Part shown: positions 24,611 to 33,603 of the stretch, piece after piece
Position numbering within the stretch: the stretch's first letter is position 1
Layout of the letters: every line of letters starts with the position of its first letter
From: Bacillus sp. B-jedd
GTDB taxonomy: Bacteria; Bacillota; Bacilli; Bacillales; Cytobacillaceae
Direction: 5' to 3'
Assembly: GCF_000821085.1 (NCBI RefSeq)
Contig: NZ_CCXR01000001.1
Span: forward strand, 1,261,001 to 1,325,000
DNA length: 64,000 bases
Made by a program: the position numbers and the translations under genes
Notes under the pieces: model-generated
What the model saw: the letters and a program-made list of their open reading frames with translations, nothing else
Database searches by the model: none
Told to the model about the DNA's origin: nothing

Positions 24611-25408
24611 ATGGCGCGGATGAAAGCTGCGGATAGTTTTTATGAACATATTGGCATTGGACGGCTTTTATCCCCAATTCATAAAAAGCTCGATAAAAAG
24701 ATGTTTTATGAACAGGGCGGCCTTAAAAAAGGGGAGAAGGAGACCATTTCGAAATTGATTGAAAAGATGGAACTGGCGTACCTGCTCTCCCTTTCCACGA
24801 TCAATATTCAGCCGTTTATTTCTGACGAATACCATGTTGAAGGCGTAATGTTCTTAACGGTCCAGCTCAGGGAGGATCCCTCGGACAGGCAAGTGGCCAC
24901 TATTGATGAAGCGATACACCGCGCTCTGCCTCATCCAGTTGTCCTCGTGTTCGACTGGAACGGTGAATGCCAAATCAGCACCGCGATGAAACGGCTGAAC
25001 AAGGTGGACAGGTCAGGTGTCGTCATTGAGGGGATCCATCGGACAGGCTGGTTTTTTCCCTCGGAAGCGAAAGCCGAGTTTGAGGCATTTTTGCAGGCAG
25101 TCCGACTTGAAAATGTCAGATTTTCGAGCTTTCTCGATTTTTACAAGGATATTGACCGCGCTGTAGAAGCCATTAAACTTTCCCGAGTGGCAGGCAGTTA
25201 CAAAATCGCCGGAAGTGAAGCTGAATACGAGGAGCGGCAGGCTGCACTTTTGCAAATCGAAAAGCTCGAGCAGGAGGCTGTTAAACTGAAAACGGCGATC
25301 AGGAAAGAGTCACAGTTTAATAAAAAAGTTGAGATGAATGTAAAAATCCAACAGCTACTGAAGCAGATGGAATCGTTAAAGAAACAGTTGGATACGCAGG
25401 GGGAATGA
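24611..25408 (+). CDS. DUF4391 domain protein
   Basis: The ATG at 24611 abuts the previous TAA, with GAAGGAG inside the upstream gene as its ribosome binding site. The 265-aa protein fits DUF4391: a leading helical part (YEHIGIGRLLSPIHKKLDKK), a central alpha/beta core with HPVVLVFDWNGECQIST and a C-terminal coiled coil of about 60 residues (LEQEAVKLKTAIRKES). The core is reminiscent of a nuclease-like fold, but I see no clear PD-(D/E)xK triad. The family is known to me only beside helicase/type III restriction genes; a structural or specificity role in that complex is inferred. Confidence 0.78.
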   Translation: MARMKAADSFYEHIGIGRLLSPIHKKLDKKMFYEQGGLKKGEKETISKLIEKMELAYLLSLSTINIQPFISDEYHVEGVMFLTVQLREDPSDRQVATIDEAIHRALPHPVVLVFDWNGECQISTAMKRLNKVDRSGVVIEGIHRTGWFFPSEAKAEFEAFLQAVRLENVRFSSFLDFYKDIDRAVEAIKLSRVAGSYKIAGSEAEYEERQAALLQIEKLEQEAVKLKTAIRKESQFNKKVEMNVKIQQLLKQMESLKKQLDTQGE

Positions 25409-25411
25409 AGG

Positions 25412-27253
25412 ATGGAAAAGCTGGATGGACAATCGCTAGACTTGGCTGCGCAGAACATTGAAGCCATTAAGCGGCTTTTTCCTGAAGTGGTCGCAGAAGG
25501 AAAAATTGATTTTGAAAAACTGAAGCTCGCTCTTGGGGAGGCGGTCGACTCCCGGAAGGAGAAATTCGAATTCTCCTGGCATGGAAAGGCTGAAGCGCTG
25601 AAGTTGGCGCAGACACCTTCCGCCGGCACCTTGAGGCCAGACAGGGATTCAGGCAAAAACTGGGACGAAACTGAAAATCTTTATATTGAAGGAGACAACC
25701 TTGAAGTATTGAAGCTTTTGCAGAAATCATATTTCGGGAAGGTCAAGATGATTTTCATCGACCCGCCTTATAACACTGGCAAGGACTTCGTTTATAAGGA
25801 CGACTTCAGAGACAGCATCGAAAATTACAAGCGCCAAACTGGCCAGGCGATGAAGGCGAACGCCGAAACGCGGGGACGCTACCATACCGACTGGCTCAAT
25901 ATGATGTACCCGCGCCTGAAGCTTGCGCGCAATCTGCTCCAAGAGAACGGAGTGATGTTCATCAGCCTTGATGATACCGAAGTGGCCAATCTGAGGAAGA
26001 TGTGCGATGAGATATTCGGTGAGGACAACTTCGTCGCGAACCTCGTCTGGCAAAAGAAATTCTCGAGGGCGAATGACGCGGCGTACTTTTCAACAATGCA
26101 TGACCATATACTCGTTTATTGCAAAAATAGTATCCATACAAATGAAAGCGGCTGGAAAATTGGCCTGCTGCCAAGAGGGGACGAAATTCCGCAAGGCTAT
26201 GGCAACCCCGACAACGACCCGCGCGGGGTCTGGACCTCAGTCGTCCTGTCGGCGAAATCGGGTTCGGACAAACTCCTTTATGAAATCACAACGCCAAGCG
26301 GACGGGTATGTGCGCCGCCGAGCGGAAGATACTGGAGTGTCAGCAAGGAACGTTTCGAGGAACTCGTCAGGGATAACCGCATTTGGTTTGGCGTGAAGGG
26401 GGATGGGACGCCTAGGCTGAAAACCTTCTTGTCCGAGGTGCAGAGCGGGCTGAGGCCAAACACGATTCTGTTCCATGCGGAAGCTGGCCATAACCAGGAA
26501 GGGAAACAGGAAACGAAGGCCCTTTTTGACGATGTCGGGGTGTTCGACGGCCCGAAACCGGTCAGGCTCCTTGAATTTCTGCTGAAAACGGCGAATCTAG
26601 AGGATGCCGAAATTGTTCTCGATTTCTTCTCGGGTTCGGCGACAACCGCCCATGCGGTAATGAAGCTGAACAGCGAGGATGGCTTACGGCGTAAATTCAT
26701 TTTGGTTCAATTACCGGAGCTTTGCGACTCAGGGACTGAGGCATATAAAGCCGGATTCCGGACGATTTGTGAAATCGGCAGGGAGCGGATTCGCCGGGCA
26801 GGGGAAAAGGTGGCTGCGGAGTCGGAGCGTGACGATCTTGATATTGGCTTTAAGGCCTTCAGTCTCGATTCTTCCAATCTAAAGCCGTGGGATCCGGATT
26901 TTGAAAATCTCGAGCAGGACTTGTTCAACCTAGAAGACAATTTGAAGGAAGACCGTACCCAGGATGATCTGCTGCATGAAATCCTCCTGAAAGTCGGCCT
27001 GCCGCTCACGGTTCCGATCGAAAAAGCGGACGTTGGCGGGAAAACGGTTTATTCGGTTGGTTATGGCTCGCTTCTCGTGTGCCTTGAGGATGAGATCGGG
27101 CTCGACGTTGTCAACGGAATGATCAGGCTGAAGGCAGAAGCGTTCAACCCGAAAGTCGTCTTCAAGGAATCCGGTTTCCTGAATGATGCGGTAAAAACGA
27201 ATGCAATCCAGACGCTTAGGAAAAATGGAATCAATGATGTTAGGAGTGTGTAA
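25412..27253 (+). CDS. type III restriction-modification DNA methyltransferase (Mod)
   Basis: The ATG at 25412, three bases after the previous stop, is preceded by GGGGGAATGAAGG. The 613-aa product carries the adenine-methyltransferase catalytic motif IDPPYNTG at about residue 116 and the AdoMet motif LDFFSGSATTAHAV at about 403. DPPY before FxGxG is the beta-class order typical of type III Mod N6-adenine enzymes. The region between them (about 190-380) should hold the target recognition domain. Mod would methylate one strand of a short asymmetric site and guide Res. Length is normal for Mod. Confidence 0.93.
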   Translation: MEKLDGQSLDLAAQNIEAIKRLFPEVVAEGKIDFEKLKLALGEAVDSRKEKFEFSWHGKAEALKLAQTPSAGTLRPDRDSGKNWDETENLYIEGDNLEVLKLLQKSYFGKVKMIFIDPPYNTGKDFVYKDDFRDSIENYKRQTGQAMKANAETRGRYHTDWLNMMYPRLKLARNLLQENGVMFISLDDTEVANLRKMCDEIFGEDNFVANLVWQKKFSRANDAAYFSTMHDHILVYCKNSIHTNESGWKIGLLPRGDEIPQGYGNPDNDPRGVWTSVVLSAKSGSDKLLYEITTPSGRVCAPPSGRYWSVSKERFEELVRDNRIWFGVKGDGTPRLKTFLSEVQSGLRPNTILFHAEAGHNQEGKQETKALFDDVGVFDGPKPVRLLEFLLKTANLEDAEIVLDFFSGSATTAHAVMKLNSEDGLRRKFILVQLPELCDSGTEAYKAGFRTICEIGRERIRRAGEKVAAESERDDLDIGFKAFSLDSSNLKPWDPDFENLEQDLFNLEDNLKEDRTQDDLLHEILLKVGLPLTVPIEKADVGGKTVYSVGYGSLLVCLEDEIGLDVVNGMIRLKAEAFNPKVVFKESGFLNDAVKTNAIQTLRKNGINDVRSV

Positions 27254-27256
27254 GGA

Positions 27257-30205
27257 ATGAAGCTGAAGTTTCAGGCGGACCTTGGGTACCAGCGCCAGGC
27301 CATTGATTCTATTGTAAATATTTTCAGGGGGCAGTCGACCAGGCAGTCGAATTTCACTGTTTCCTACGGCGAGGATGCCGGAATGATCCAAACCGATCTT
27401 GGGATTGGCAACCGGCTTGATTTGACCAAGAATGAAATTTTGAAAAATGTCCAGGAAATCCAGATTCAAAACGGCCTCGCGCGAAGTGAAGCGCTCGATG
27501 GGATGAATTTCACTGTCGAAATGGAGACAGGCACCGGGAAAACGTATGTGTATTTGCGTTCAATTTATGAACTGAACAAGCAATACGGCTTTACGAAGTT
27601 CGTCATTGTTGTGCCGTCCGTCGCGATTCGCGAGGGCGTTTATAAATCACTGCAAATCACTGAGCAGCACTTCAAGGAGCTTTATGACAGGCAGCCGCTC
27701 GAGTATTTCATCTATGACTCGGAGAAACTCGATCAAGTGCGCAACTTTGCGACAGCCACAGCGATCCAGGTGATGATCATCAATATTGATGCGTTCAGGA
27801 AAAGCTTCGCCGACCCGGAAAAAGAAGATAAGGCGAATGTCATCCACCGCGCAAATGACCGCCTGAACGGCTACCGGCCGATCGAGTTCATCCAGCAGAC
27901 GAATCCGATTGTCATCATCGATGAACCGCAAAGTGTCGACACGACGCCGAAGTCGAAAGAAGCAATTTCCTCGCTTGCGCCAATGTGCACGCTCCGATAT
28001 TCAGCGACCCACATTGATAAATACAATATGATATTCCGCCTCGATGCGGTCGATGCATATAATGAAAAGCTCGTCAAAAAGATTGAAGTCATGTCGGTCA
28101 GGTCAGAGCAATCGTTCAACCTGCCTTTTATGAAGCTGCTTGAGGTGAAAGAGCGAAAGGCGAAAATCGAGCTTGATGTGGAAGCGAACGGGAAAGTGAA
28201 ACGCGTGGTAAAAATCGTCAAAAACGGTGATGACCTTTACGATTTATCCGGAGACCGCGAACTGTACCGTGGCTTCCGCGTCGAGCAGATCGATTGGACA
28301 CCCGGAAACGAATCAGTTGAAATCAACGGCCACTATCTTGCGATCGGCGATGCGCTCGGTGAAGTCGATGATGAAACGATTAAACGGTATCAAATCCGGA
28401 GGACAATCGAGGAGCATCTCGATAAGGAGCTGCGGTACAACCACCGAGGCATCAAAGTGCTTAGCCTGTTTTTCATCGACAAAGTGGCGAATTATCGGGA
28501 TTACGACAAAAGCGGGAATCCAGTCAAAGGAAAGTACGCGCTCATGTTCGAGGAAGAATACAGAATCCTTGCAAGAAAGCCGAAATACCGCACCCTTTTC
28601 GATGATATTGATGTAGACGTGGAAGTGGAAAGGATTCACAATGGCTATTTTGCCCAAGATAAAAAGGGCTTGCTGAAGGATACGAAAGGGAATACGGCGG
28701 CGGACACGGATGTGTACAGCCTGATCATGAAGGATAAGGAAAGGCTGTTGAGCCTTGAGGAGCCGCTGAGGTTCATTTTTTCCCACTCAGCGTTGAGGGA
28801 AGGCTGGGACAATCCGAACGTTTTCCAGATATGCACGCTGAAGGATTCAGGCGGAACGTATGTGAGCCGGCGACAGGAAATTGGCCGGGGCTTGCGCCTT
28901 GCCGTCAACCAGGACGGAGAGCGGGTAGCGGATTATAATGTGAATACGCTGACCGTCATGGCGAATGAATCGTACGAGGAGTTTGTTGCCAATCTCCAGA
29001 CCGAGATGGAGGAACAGACGGGGATTGTTTTTGGCAAAATTGAAAAGCATATCTTCGCCAGGCTTGCGTATTTGGACCAGGAGAAGGATGAGCCGGTCGC
29101 GATGGGTTACGACTTGTCGGCAAAATTATATGAAAGCCTGAAAAGCGGAGGATATGTCGATCAAAAAGAAAAAGCAACGGCAAAGCTGAAGGAAGCGCTC
29201 GAAAACTATGAGGTTGAGCTTCCCGACGAATTCGAGCCTTGGAAAACGGCGGTGCTGAAAGAACTGAAGCATATCACTAGCCGACTGCCTGTAAAGGATG
29301 CGAGCAGGAAAAAGAAAGTGAAACTGAACAAAGCGGTAATCGACAGCAAGGATTTCCTTGAGTTATGGGACCGGATCAAGTATAAAACGGTGTTTTCAAT
29401 TGATTTTGACAGCGAGGAGTTGATCCGGAAGACGGTCGAGGCAATCGGGAAGATGAACCGGATTGACAAAGTGCGCATCATTAGCCGGAAGGATCGGGTG
29501 GCCGGTTTTGACCGGATCACCGGGGTGAGCGGCTCGGTCGTGAGTGAGCGAGTTGAGGATTACGTTGAATCTGCGCATGTACTCCCCGATGTGATCACTG
29601 AGCTGCAAAACCGTACGAACCTTACACGAAAGACGATTGTCCGGATTCTTACCGGCTGCAAAAGGCTTGAGGATTTCAAAAATAATCCCCAGAAGTTCAT
29701 CCAGGAAGTTACGAAAATCATTCAGCGCGAAATGAAGCTGCTTTTGCGCGACGGCATTAAATATTACAAGATGGATGATGACTCATACTATGCAGTCGAG
29801 CTGTTCAAAAACGAGGAACTGCTAGCCTATTTGAACGATAATGCGGTTGAAAGCAGGAAATCGCCTTTCGACCATGTTCTTTACGATTCAGAGATAGAAG
29901 AGAGTTTCGCGAAGCGGTTCGAGGATGATGAGAATGTCAGGGTTTACGTCAAGCTGCCCGGCTGGTTCAAAATTGAAACCCCGGTCGGCAACTACAATCC
30001 CGACTGGGCAGCCGTCATTAACAAAAACGGCGAAGAAAAACTTTATTTCGTCCTCGAAACGAAGGGGACAGACATCGAAGAACTGCTAAGGCCGGAAGAA
30101 CAGGCGAAAATCCAATTCGCCCGCAAACACTTCGAGGCCATCAACGCCGAAGTCCACTTCGAAGGACCGGAAAGTGACCCGCAGGATTTCATGCTGAGAG
30201 TCTGA
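27257..30205 (+). CDS. type III restriction endonuclease subunit (Res)
   Basis: The start lies 3 nt after the Mod stop (TAAGGAATG). The 982-aa protein has an SF2 helicase core: Walker A METGTGKTYVY at about residue 90, Walker B IIDEPQSVD, LRYSATH, and the C-terminal motif QEIGRGLRLAV. A C-terminal PD-(D/E)xK-type nuclease follows: YNPDWAAVI near 912 and FVLETKGTD near 932. This layout is standard for Res, which hydrolyses ATP and cleaves when complexed with Mod. All key residues are present. A second helicase in the operon is not part of normal type III systems. Confidence 0.93.
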   Translation: MKLKFQADLGYQRQAIDSIVNIFRGQSTRQSNFTVSYGEDAGMIQTDLGIGNRLDLTKNEILKNVQEIQIQNGLARSEALDGMNFTVEMETGTGKTYVYLRSIYELNKQYGFTKFVIVVPSVAIREGVYKSLQITEQHFKELYDRQPLEYFIYDSEKLDQVRNFATATAIQVMIINIDAFRKSFADPEKEDKANVIHRANDRLNGYRPIEFIQQTNPIVIIDEPQSVDTTPKSKEAISSLAPMCTLRYSATHIDKYNMIFRLDAVDAYNEKLVKKIEVMSVRSEQSFNLPFMKLLEVKERKAKIELDVEANGKVKRVVKIVKNGDDLYDLSGDRELYRGFRVEQIDWTPGNESVEINGHYLAIGDALGEVDDETIKRYQIRRTIEEHLDKELRYNHRGIKVLSLFFIDKVANYRDYDKSGNPVKGKYALMFEEEYRILARKPKYRTLFDDIDVDVEVERIHNGYFAQDKKGLLKDTKGNTAADTDVYSLIMKDKERLLSLEEPLRFIFSHSALREGWDNPNVFQICTLKDSGGTYVSRRQEIGRGLRLAVNQDGERVADYNVNTLTVMANESYEEFVANLQTEMEEQTGIVFGKIEKHIFARLAYLDQEKDEPVAMGYDLSAKLYESLKSGGYVDQKEKATAKLKEALENYEVELPDEFEPWKTAVLKELKHITSRLPVKDASRKKKVKLNKAVIDSKDFLELWDRIKYKTVFSIDFDSEELIRKTVEAIGKMNRIDKVRIISRKDRVAGFDRITGVSGSVVSERVEDYVESAHVLPDVITELQNRTNLTRKTIVRILTGCKRLEDFKNNPQKFIQEVTKIIQREMKLLLRDGIKYYKMDDDSYYAVELFKNEELLAYLNDNAVESRKSPFDHVLYDSEIEESFAKRFEDDENVRVYVKLPGWFKIETPVGNYNPDWAAVINKNGEEKLYFVLETKGTDIEELLRPEEQAKIQFARKHFEAINAEVHFEGPESDPQDFMLRV

Positions 30206-30212
30206 TGAAGTA

Positions 30213-30255
30213 GTGGACGGTTCGGCTGCTCCATTCGGGACTCAAAACCGTCCCT
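30213..30255. repeat. dispersed hairpin element right of the restriction island
   Basis: Short variant with GGACGGTT (30215-30222) and AACCGTCC (30246-30253) arms, starting 8 bp after the Res stop codon. Confidence 0.7.
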
Positions 30256-30265
30256 TTGCATCATT

Positions 30266-30321
30266 AAAAAACGCCCACAAGCGCGGAGTTGTTCGCAGCT
30301 TGTGGGCGTTTGTTTTTTTGC
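30266..30321. terminator. bidirectional terminator between res and sstT
   Basis: AAAACGCCCACAAGC pairs with GCTTGTGGGCGTTT, followed by GTTTTTTTG on the plus strand; the A-run on the left serves the minus-strand sstT. Confidence 0.88.
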
Positions 30322-30337
30322 TTGGATGCAGGCCGCT

Positions 30338-31576
30338 TTAGACGGCTTTTTTCATTTTTGCGCTTGTTCCTTCAAGTCGGTTTTTGCGATATTCAGCCGC
30401 GGCAGTGAAGAGAACGTCTGTTGATGAGTTGAGCGCTGTTTCAAAGGAATCCTGAAGGACGCCAATGATGAAGCCGACGCCAACTACTTGCATGGCCACG
30501 TCATTCGGAATGCCGAAAAGACTGCACGCGAGCGGAATTAATAACAGTGAACCGCCGGCAACGCCCGAAGCGCCGCATGCTGCGACTGCGGACAGGACGC
30601 TGAGGATGATTGCAGTCGGAATGTCGACATTGATGCCGAGCGTGTTGACTGCTGCCAGTGTAAGGACGGAAATCGTCACAGCCGCTCCAGCCATGTTGAT
30701 GGTCGCGCCAAGCGGAATGGAAACGGAATACGTATCCTTGTCCAATCCTAGTTTTTCACAAAGCCTCATATTGACGGGAATATTGGCCGCCGAGCTGCGT
30801 GTGAAGAAAGCGGTGATGCCGCTCTCCCTGATGCATTGGAGCACGAGCGGGTATGGATTCTGACGGGCCGTGAAGAATACGATCAGCGGATTGACGACGA
30901 AAGCGACAAACAGCATGCAGCCGATCAATACGCCCAGCAGTTTTCCATAACCCATCAGCGACTCAATGCCGCTTGTCAGGATTGAATCGATAACGAGACC
31001 CATGATGCCTAGCGGTGCGAAACGGATAACCCATTTAACAACCGTGGAAATAGCCTCAGAGAAATTCGAGATGACAGTTTTGGTAGAGTCTGGCGCGTTT
31101 TTCAGCGCAAGCCCAAGGACGACTGCCCAGGCAAGGATCCCGATATAATTTGCATTGAAAATCGCTTTGACCGGGTTGTCAACGACGTTCATCAATAAAG
31201 TCTTAAGAACTTCGATTACTCCGCCGGGGGCTTCCAGGCCTTCTGCTCCTTCCGCAAGGGTCAGGCTGACCGGGAAAATAAAGCTGGCTACTACCGCGAT
31301 CAGGCCGGCAAGAAAGGTTCCTAACAGGTATAAGGTAAGAATGGATTTCATATTGGTTTTCTGTCCGCTCTTATGTTGTGCGATGGCCGACATAACCAAG
31401 AATAGAACGAGTATTGGCGCAACTGCTTTTAACGCGCCTACAAATAAGGAACCGAAAATGACCAATGACTTTGCAACACCCGGAACCGCCAAAGCCAGCA
31501 CAATACCAATGGCAAGGCCGATGATGATTTGCTTTACAAGGCTTAGCTGATTCCATTTCCCCAATAGACTTTTCAT
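30338..31576 (-). CDS. sstT: serine/threonine:sodium symporter
   Basis: The start at 31576 ([17 protein letters not shown]) follows GGGGGGAAAG on the minus strand; a 7-codon extension is unlikely. The 412-aa protein belongs to the dicarboxylate/amino acid:cation symporter family. It has many membrane helices, the serine-rich hairpin [14 protein letters not shown], and the [12 protein letters not shown] and [20 protein letters not shown] motifs, which are characteristic of SstT. It imports serine and threonine with sodium. A structured leader lies between 31621 and 31679. Confidence 0.92.
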   Translation of the reverse strand: MKSLLGKWNQLSLVKQIIIGLAIGIVLALAVPGVAKSLVIFGSLFVGALKAVAPILVLFLVMSAIAQHKSGQKTNMKSILTLYLLGTFLAGLIAVVASFIFPVSLTLAEGAEGLEAPGGVIEVLKTLLMNVVDNPVKAIFNANYIGILAWAVVLGLALKNAPDSTKTVISNFSEAISTVVKWVIRFAPLGIMGLVIDSILTSGIESLMGYGKLLGVLIGCMLFVAFVVNPLIVFFTARQNPYPLVLQCIRESGITAFFTRSSAANIPVNMRLCEKLGLDKDTYSVSIPLGATINMAGAAVTISVLTLAAVNTLGINVDIPTAIILSVLSAVAACGASGVAGGSLLLIPLACSLFGIPNDVAMQVVGVGFIIGVLQDSFETALNSSTDVLFTAAAEYRKNRLEGTSAKMKKAV

Positions 31577-31620
31577 ACTTTCCCCCCACTTATGCAATAT
31601 TACTTGCTGTTTTTTTGTAT

Positions 31621-31679
31621 CCTTTGCGAACCCCCTGGCAAAAGATTCTTTTGCTAGAATCCCGCCTATCCGGCAAAGG
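31621..31679 (-). promoter_or_regulatory. structured 5' leader with alternative hairpins upstream of sstT
   Basis: On the minus strand CCTTTGC and GCAAAGG form a closing 7-bp helix. Inside are two mutually exclusive stems: GCAAAAGA with TCTTTTGC (31638-31645 and 31647-31654) and AGAATC with GATTCT (31656-31661 and 31644-31649). It resembles no riboswitch class that I can name. It lies about 45 nt before the start codon if it is transcribed. Confidence 0.4.
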
Positions 31680-31840
31680 TTACTAGTATTATATTGAAAA
31701 TTTAGAACTATTACAATGGCAGGATTTTGACAATACTGAGACAGATGCGAAACAGATAGAAAAATATACTAATATAACAGAGGTAATACAGATGAAAAGC
31801 AACCATTGTACTCGAATGGAAGCACTGGCATCATTTGGTC

Positions 31841-31867
31841 GAGGCAGGAAGAACTGTCTCCTGCCTC
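31841..31867 (+). promoter_or_regulatory. 9-bp-stem hairpin in the amidase leader
   Basis: GAGGCAGGA (31841-31849) pairs perfectly with TCCTGCCTC (31859-31867) around a 9-nt loop. No U-tract follows on either strand, so it is not an obvious terminator. It is 66 bp upstream of the amidase start. Confidence 0.45.
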
Positions 31868-31933
31868 TCATAGAGGAAACTGCGCGTATCTATCGAATAG
31901 GTAGTTTAAGAGATTAGCTGGGAGGGAGTCAGG

Positions 31934-33442
31934 ATGGGGTTTAAGGAGTATGGGGAGTATGACGCGCTTGGGCTGGCTGGTCTAGTCAGGGGGAAGGAAG
32001 TCGAGCCGAAGGAGCTTATAGAGGAAGCGATTAATCGAATAGAAGCGCTGAATCCAAAGCTGAACGCTGTTATTAATAAAATGTATGAAAAAGCGAGGCT
32101 TTCGGCTGTTTCAGGCGAATTGACAGGAAAGTTTGCTGGCGTCCCGATGCTGTTGAAGGATATTACCCAGGAAATTAGTGGTGAACCGCTGACGGCCGGT
32201 TCGAAAGCGCTGCAGCATTACCGGGCGAGGCAAGATTCCACTTTTGCCGGTAAATTGCGAGAGGCTGGGGTGATCTTCGTTGGCCAGACGAACGTGCCGG
32301 AATTTGCATTGATGGGCATTACTGAACCGTCCCATTATGGCCCGACCCGTAATCCGTGGAATGTAAACCACACTCCAGGGGGATCGAGCGGAGGTTCGGC
32401 GGCGGCGGTGGCGTCTGGGATGGTGCCGATTGCAGGAGCGAACGATGGCGGCGGGTCAATCCGGATTCCCGCTGCATATTGCGGGCTGTTCGGGCTGAAA
32501 CCGACGAGAGGGAGGACGCCGGTTGGGCCAATAGTCGGGAGGCAATGGCAAGGTGCGTCTGTGGAACATGTTCTTTCCAGGTCAGTCCGTGATAGTGCTG
32601 CTATGCTCGATGAACTTAAGGGAGTAAAGGAAAAGGGGGTGGCTTTTATGGCTCCCCATTTTGAAGGTTCTTACCTTGAACAGGCTTCCTTGCCGGCGGG
32701 CAAAGGTTTGCGGATTGCTTTTTCAGTGGACTCGCCTCTAGGGACTCCAGTGGAGACCGATTGCAAAAAAGCCGTCTTTGAAACCGCAAAGCTTTTAGAG
32801 AATATGGGCCATCAGGTGGAAGAAGCTGAGCCTCCTATTGATGGCAAAAAATTGGCCAATAGCTATTTGACGATGTACTTTGGCGAAGTCGCGGCCTCGA
32901 TCGCTTCTCTGGAGGAAGTGCTTGGAAGGAAAGCGAAATTTACGGATGTGGAACCAACAACCTGGCTTTTAGGACTGCTTGGAAAAGCTACAACAGCCGG
33001 GGAATTTGTCACGAGCCTAAGGGAATGGGATAAAGCCGCCTATACGATGGAAGAATTTCATCAAACGTATGATTTTTACATGACGCCAACAACAGCTTAT
33101 CCCCCTGCAAAAATAGGCGAACTCAATCCGGGAACTGCCGAGAAATTTGCTATGAGTGCAATGGGCCGCACAGGTTCGGGCAGCTTGCTCAAAAAGATTG
33201 GTATCGTCGACCAACTCGCCGAAAAAAGCCTCATGAGAACACCGTTCACACAACTGGCAAACCTCACTGGCCAGCCCGCAATGTCAGTACCCATGCACAT
33301 TACTTCCGGCGGACTACCCCTCGGCGTCCAATTCATCGCCGCGAGAGGGAGGGAGGACATCCTGCTTCGCCTCGCCGGTGAACTGGAAAAATCAGAACTG
33401 TGGTTGAAGCATGCGAAGGTTCCGCCGCTTTATTCCACATAA
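31934..33442 (+). CDS. amidase signature family hydrolase
   Basis: The ATG at 31934 follows GGGAGGGAG. The 502-aa protein carries the amidase-signature Ser-cisSer-Lys triad: Lys75 in MLLKDITQ, cis-Ser around 151 in [12 protein letters not shown], and the nucleophile Ser175 in [10 protein letters not shown]. The C-terminal region ([29 protein letters not shown]) matches stand-alone amidases rather than GatA, which it otherwise resembles; no gatB or gatC is nearby. It probably hydrolyses small amides or peptides. An M20 peptidase gene follows 160 bp downstream, suggesting peptide or amide catabolism. Confidence 0.88.
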   Translation: MGFKEYGEYDALGLAGLVRGKEVEPKELIEEAINRIEALNPKLNAVINKMYEKARLSAVSGELTGKFAGVPMLLKDITQEISGEPLTAGSKALQHYRARQDSTFAGKLREAGVIFVGQTNVPEFALMGITEPSHYGPTRNPWNVNHTPGGSSGGSAAAVASGMVPIAGANDGGGSIRIPAAYCGLFGLKPTRGRTPVGPIVGRQWQGASVEHVLSRSVRDSAAMLDELKGVKEKGVAFMAPHFEGSYLEQASLPAGKGLRIAFSVDSPLGTPVETDCKKAVFETAKLLENMGHQVEEAEPPIDGKKLANSYLTMYFGEVAASIASLEEVLGRKAKFTDVEPTTWLLGLLGKATTAGEFVTSLREWDKAAYTMEEFHQTYDFYMTPTTAYPPAKIGELNPGTAEKFAMSAMGRTGSGSLLKKIGIVDQLAEKSLMRTPFTQLANLTGQPAMSVPMHITSGGLPLGVQFIAARGREDILLRLAGELEKSELWLKHAKVPPLYST

Positions 33443-33551
33443 AGCGCATGGTCGTTCCCCTGCAAAGAAGTGGATATTTTTCAGGGAGGCAGTCATGGTC
33501 TCCTATTTTTTTTATAGACTATTAAAAGAATATTTCAATAACGGGAGGAAA

Positions 33552-33577
33552 ACTCTTTCGTTTAACGAAATAAGAGT
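33552..33577. promoter_or_regulatory. palindrome upstream of the M20 peptidase gene
   Basis: TTTCGTT-T-AACGAAA is a perfect 15-bp palindrome (33556-33570) inside looser ACTCTT/AAGAGT arms. It lies just before the AGGAGG site and may be an operator or leader hairpin. Regulator unknown. Confidence 0.35.
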
Positions 33578-33603
33578 ATATACATCTTTTAGGAGGTTGT
33601 TAG

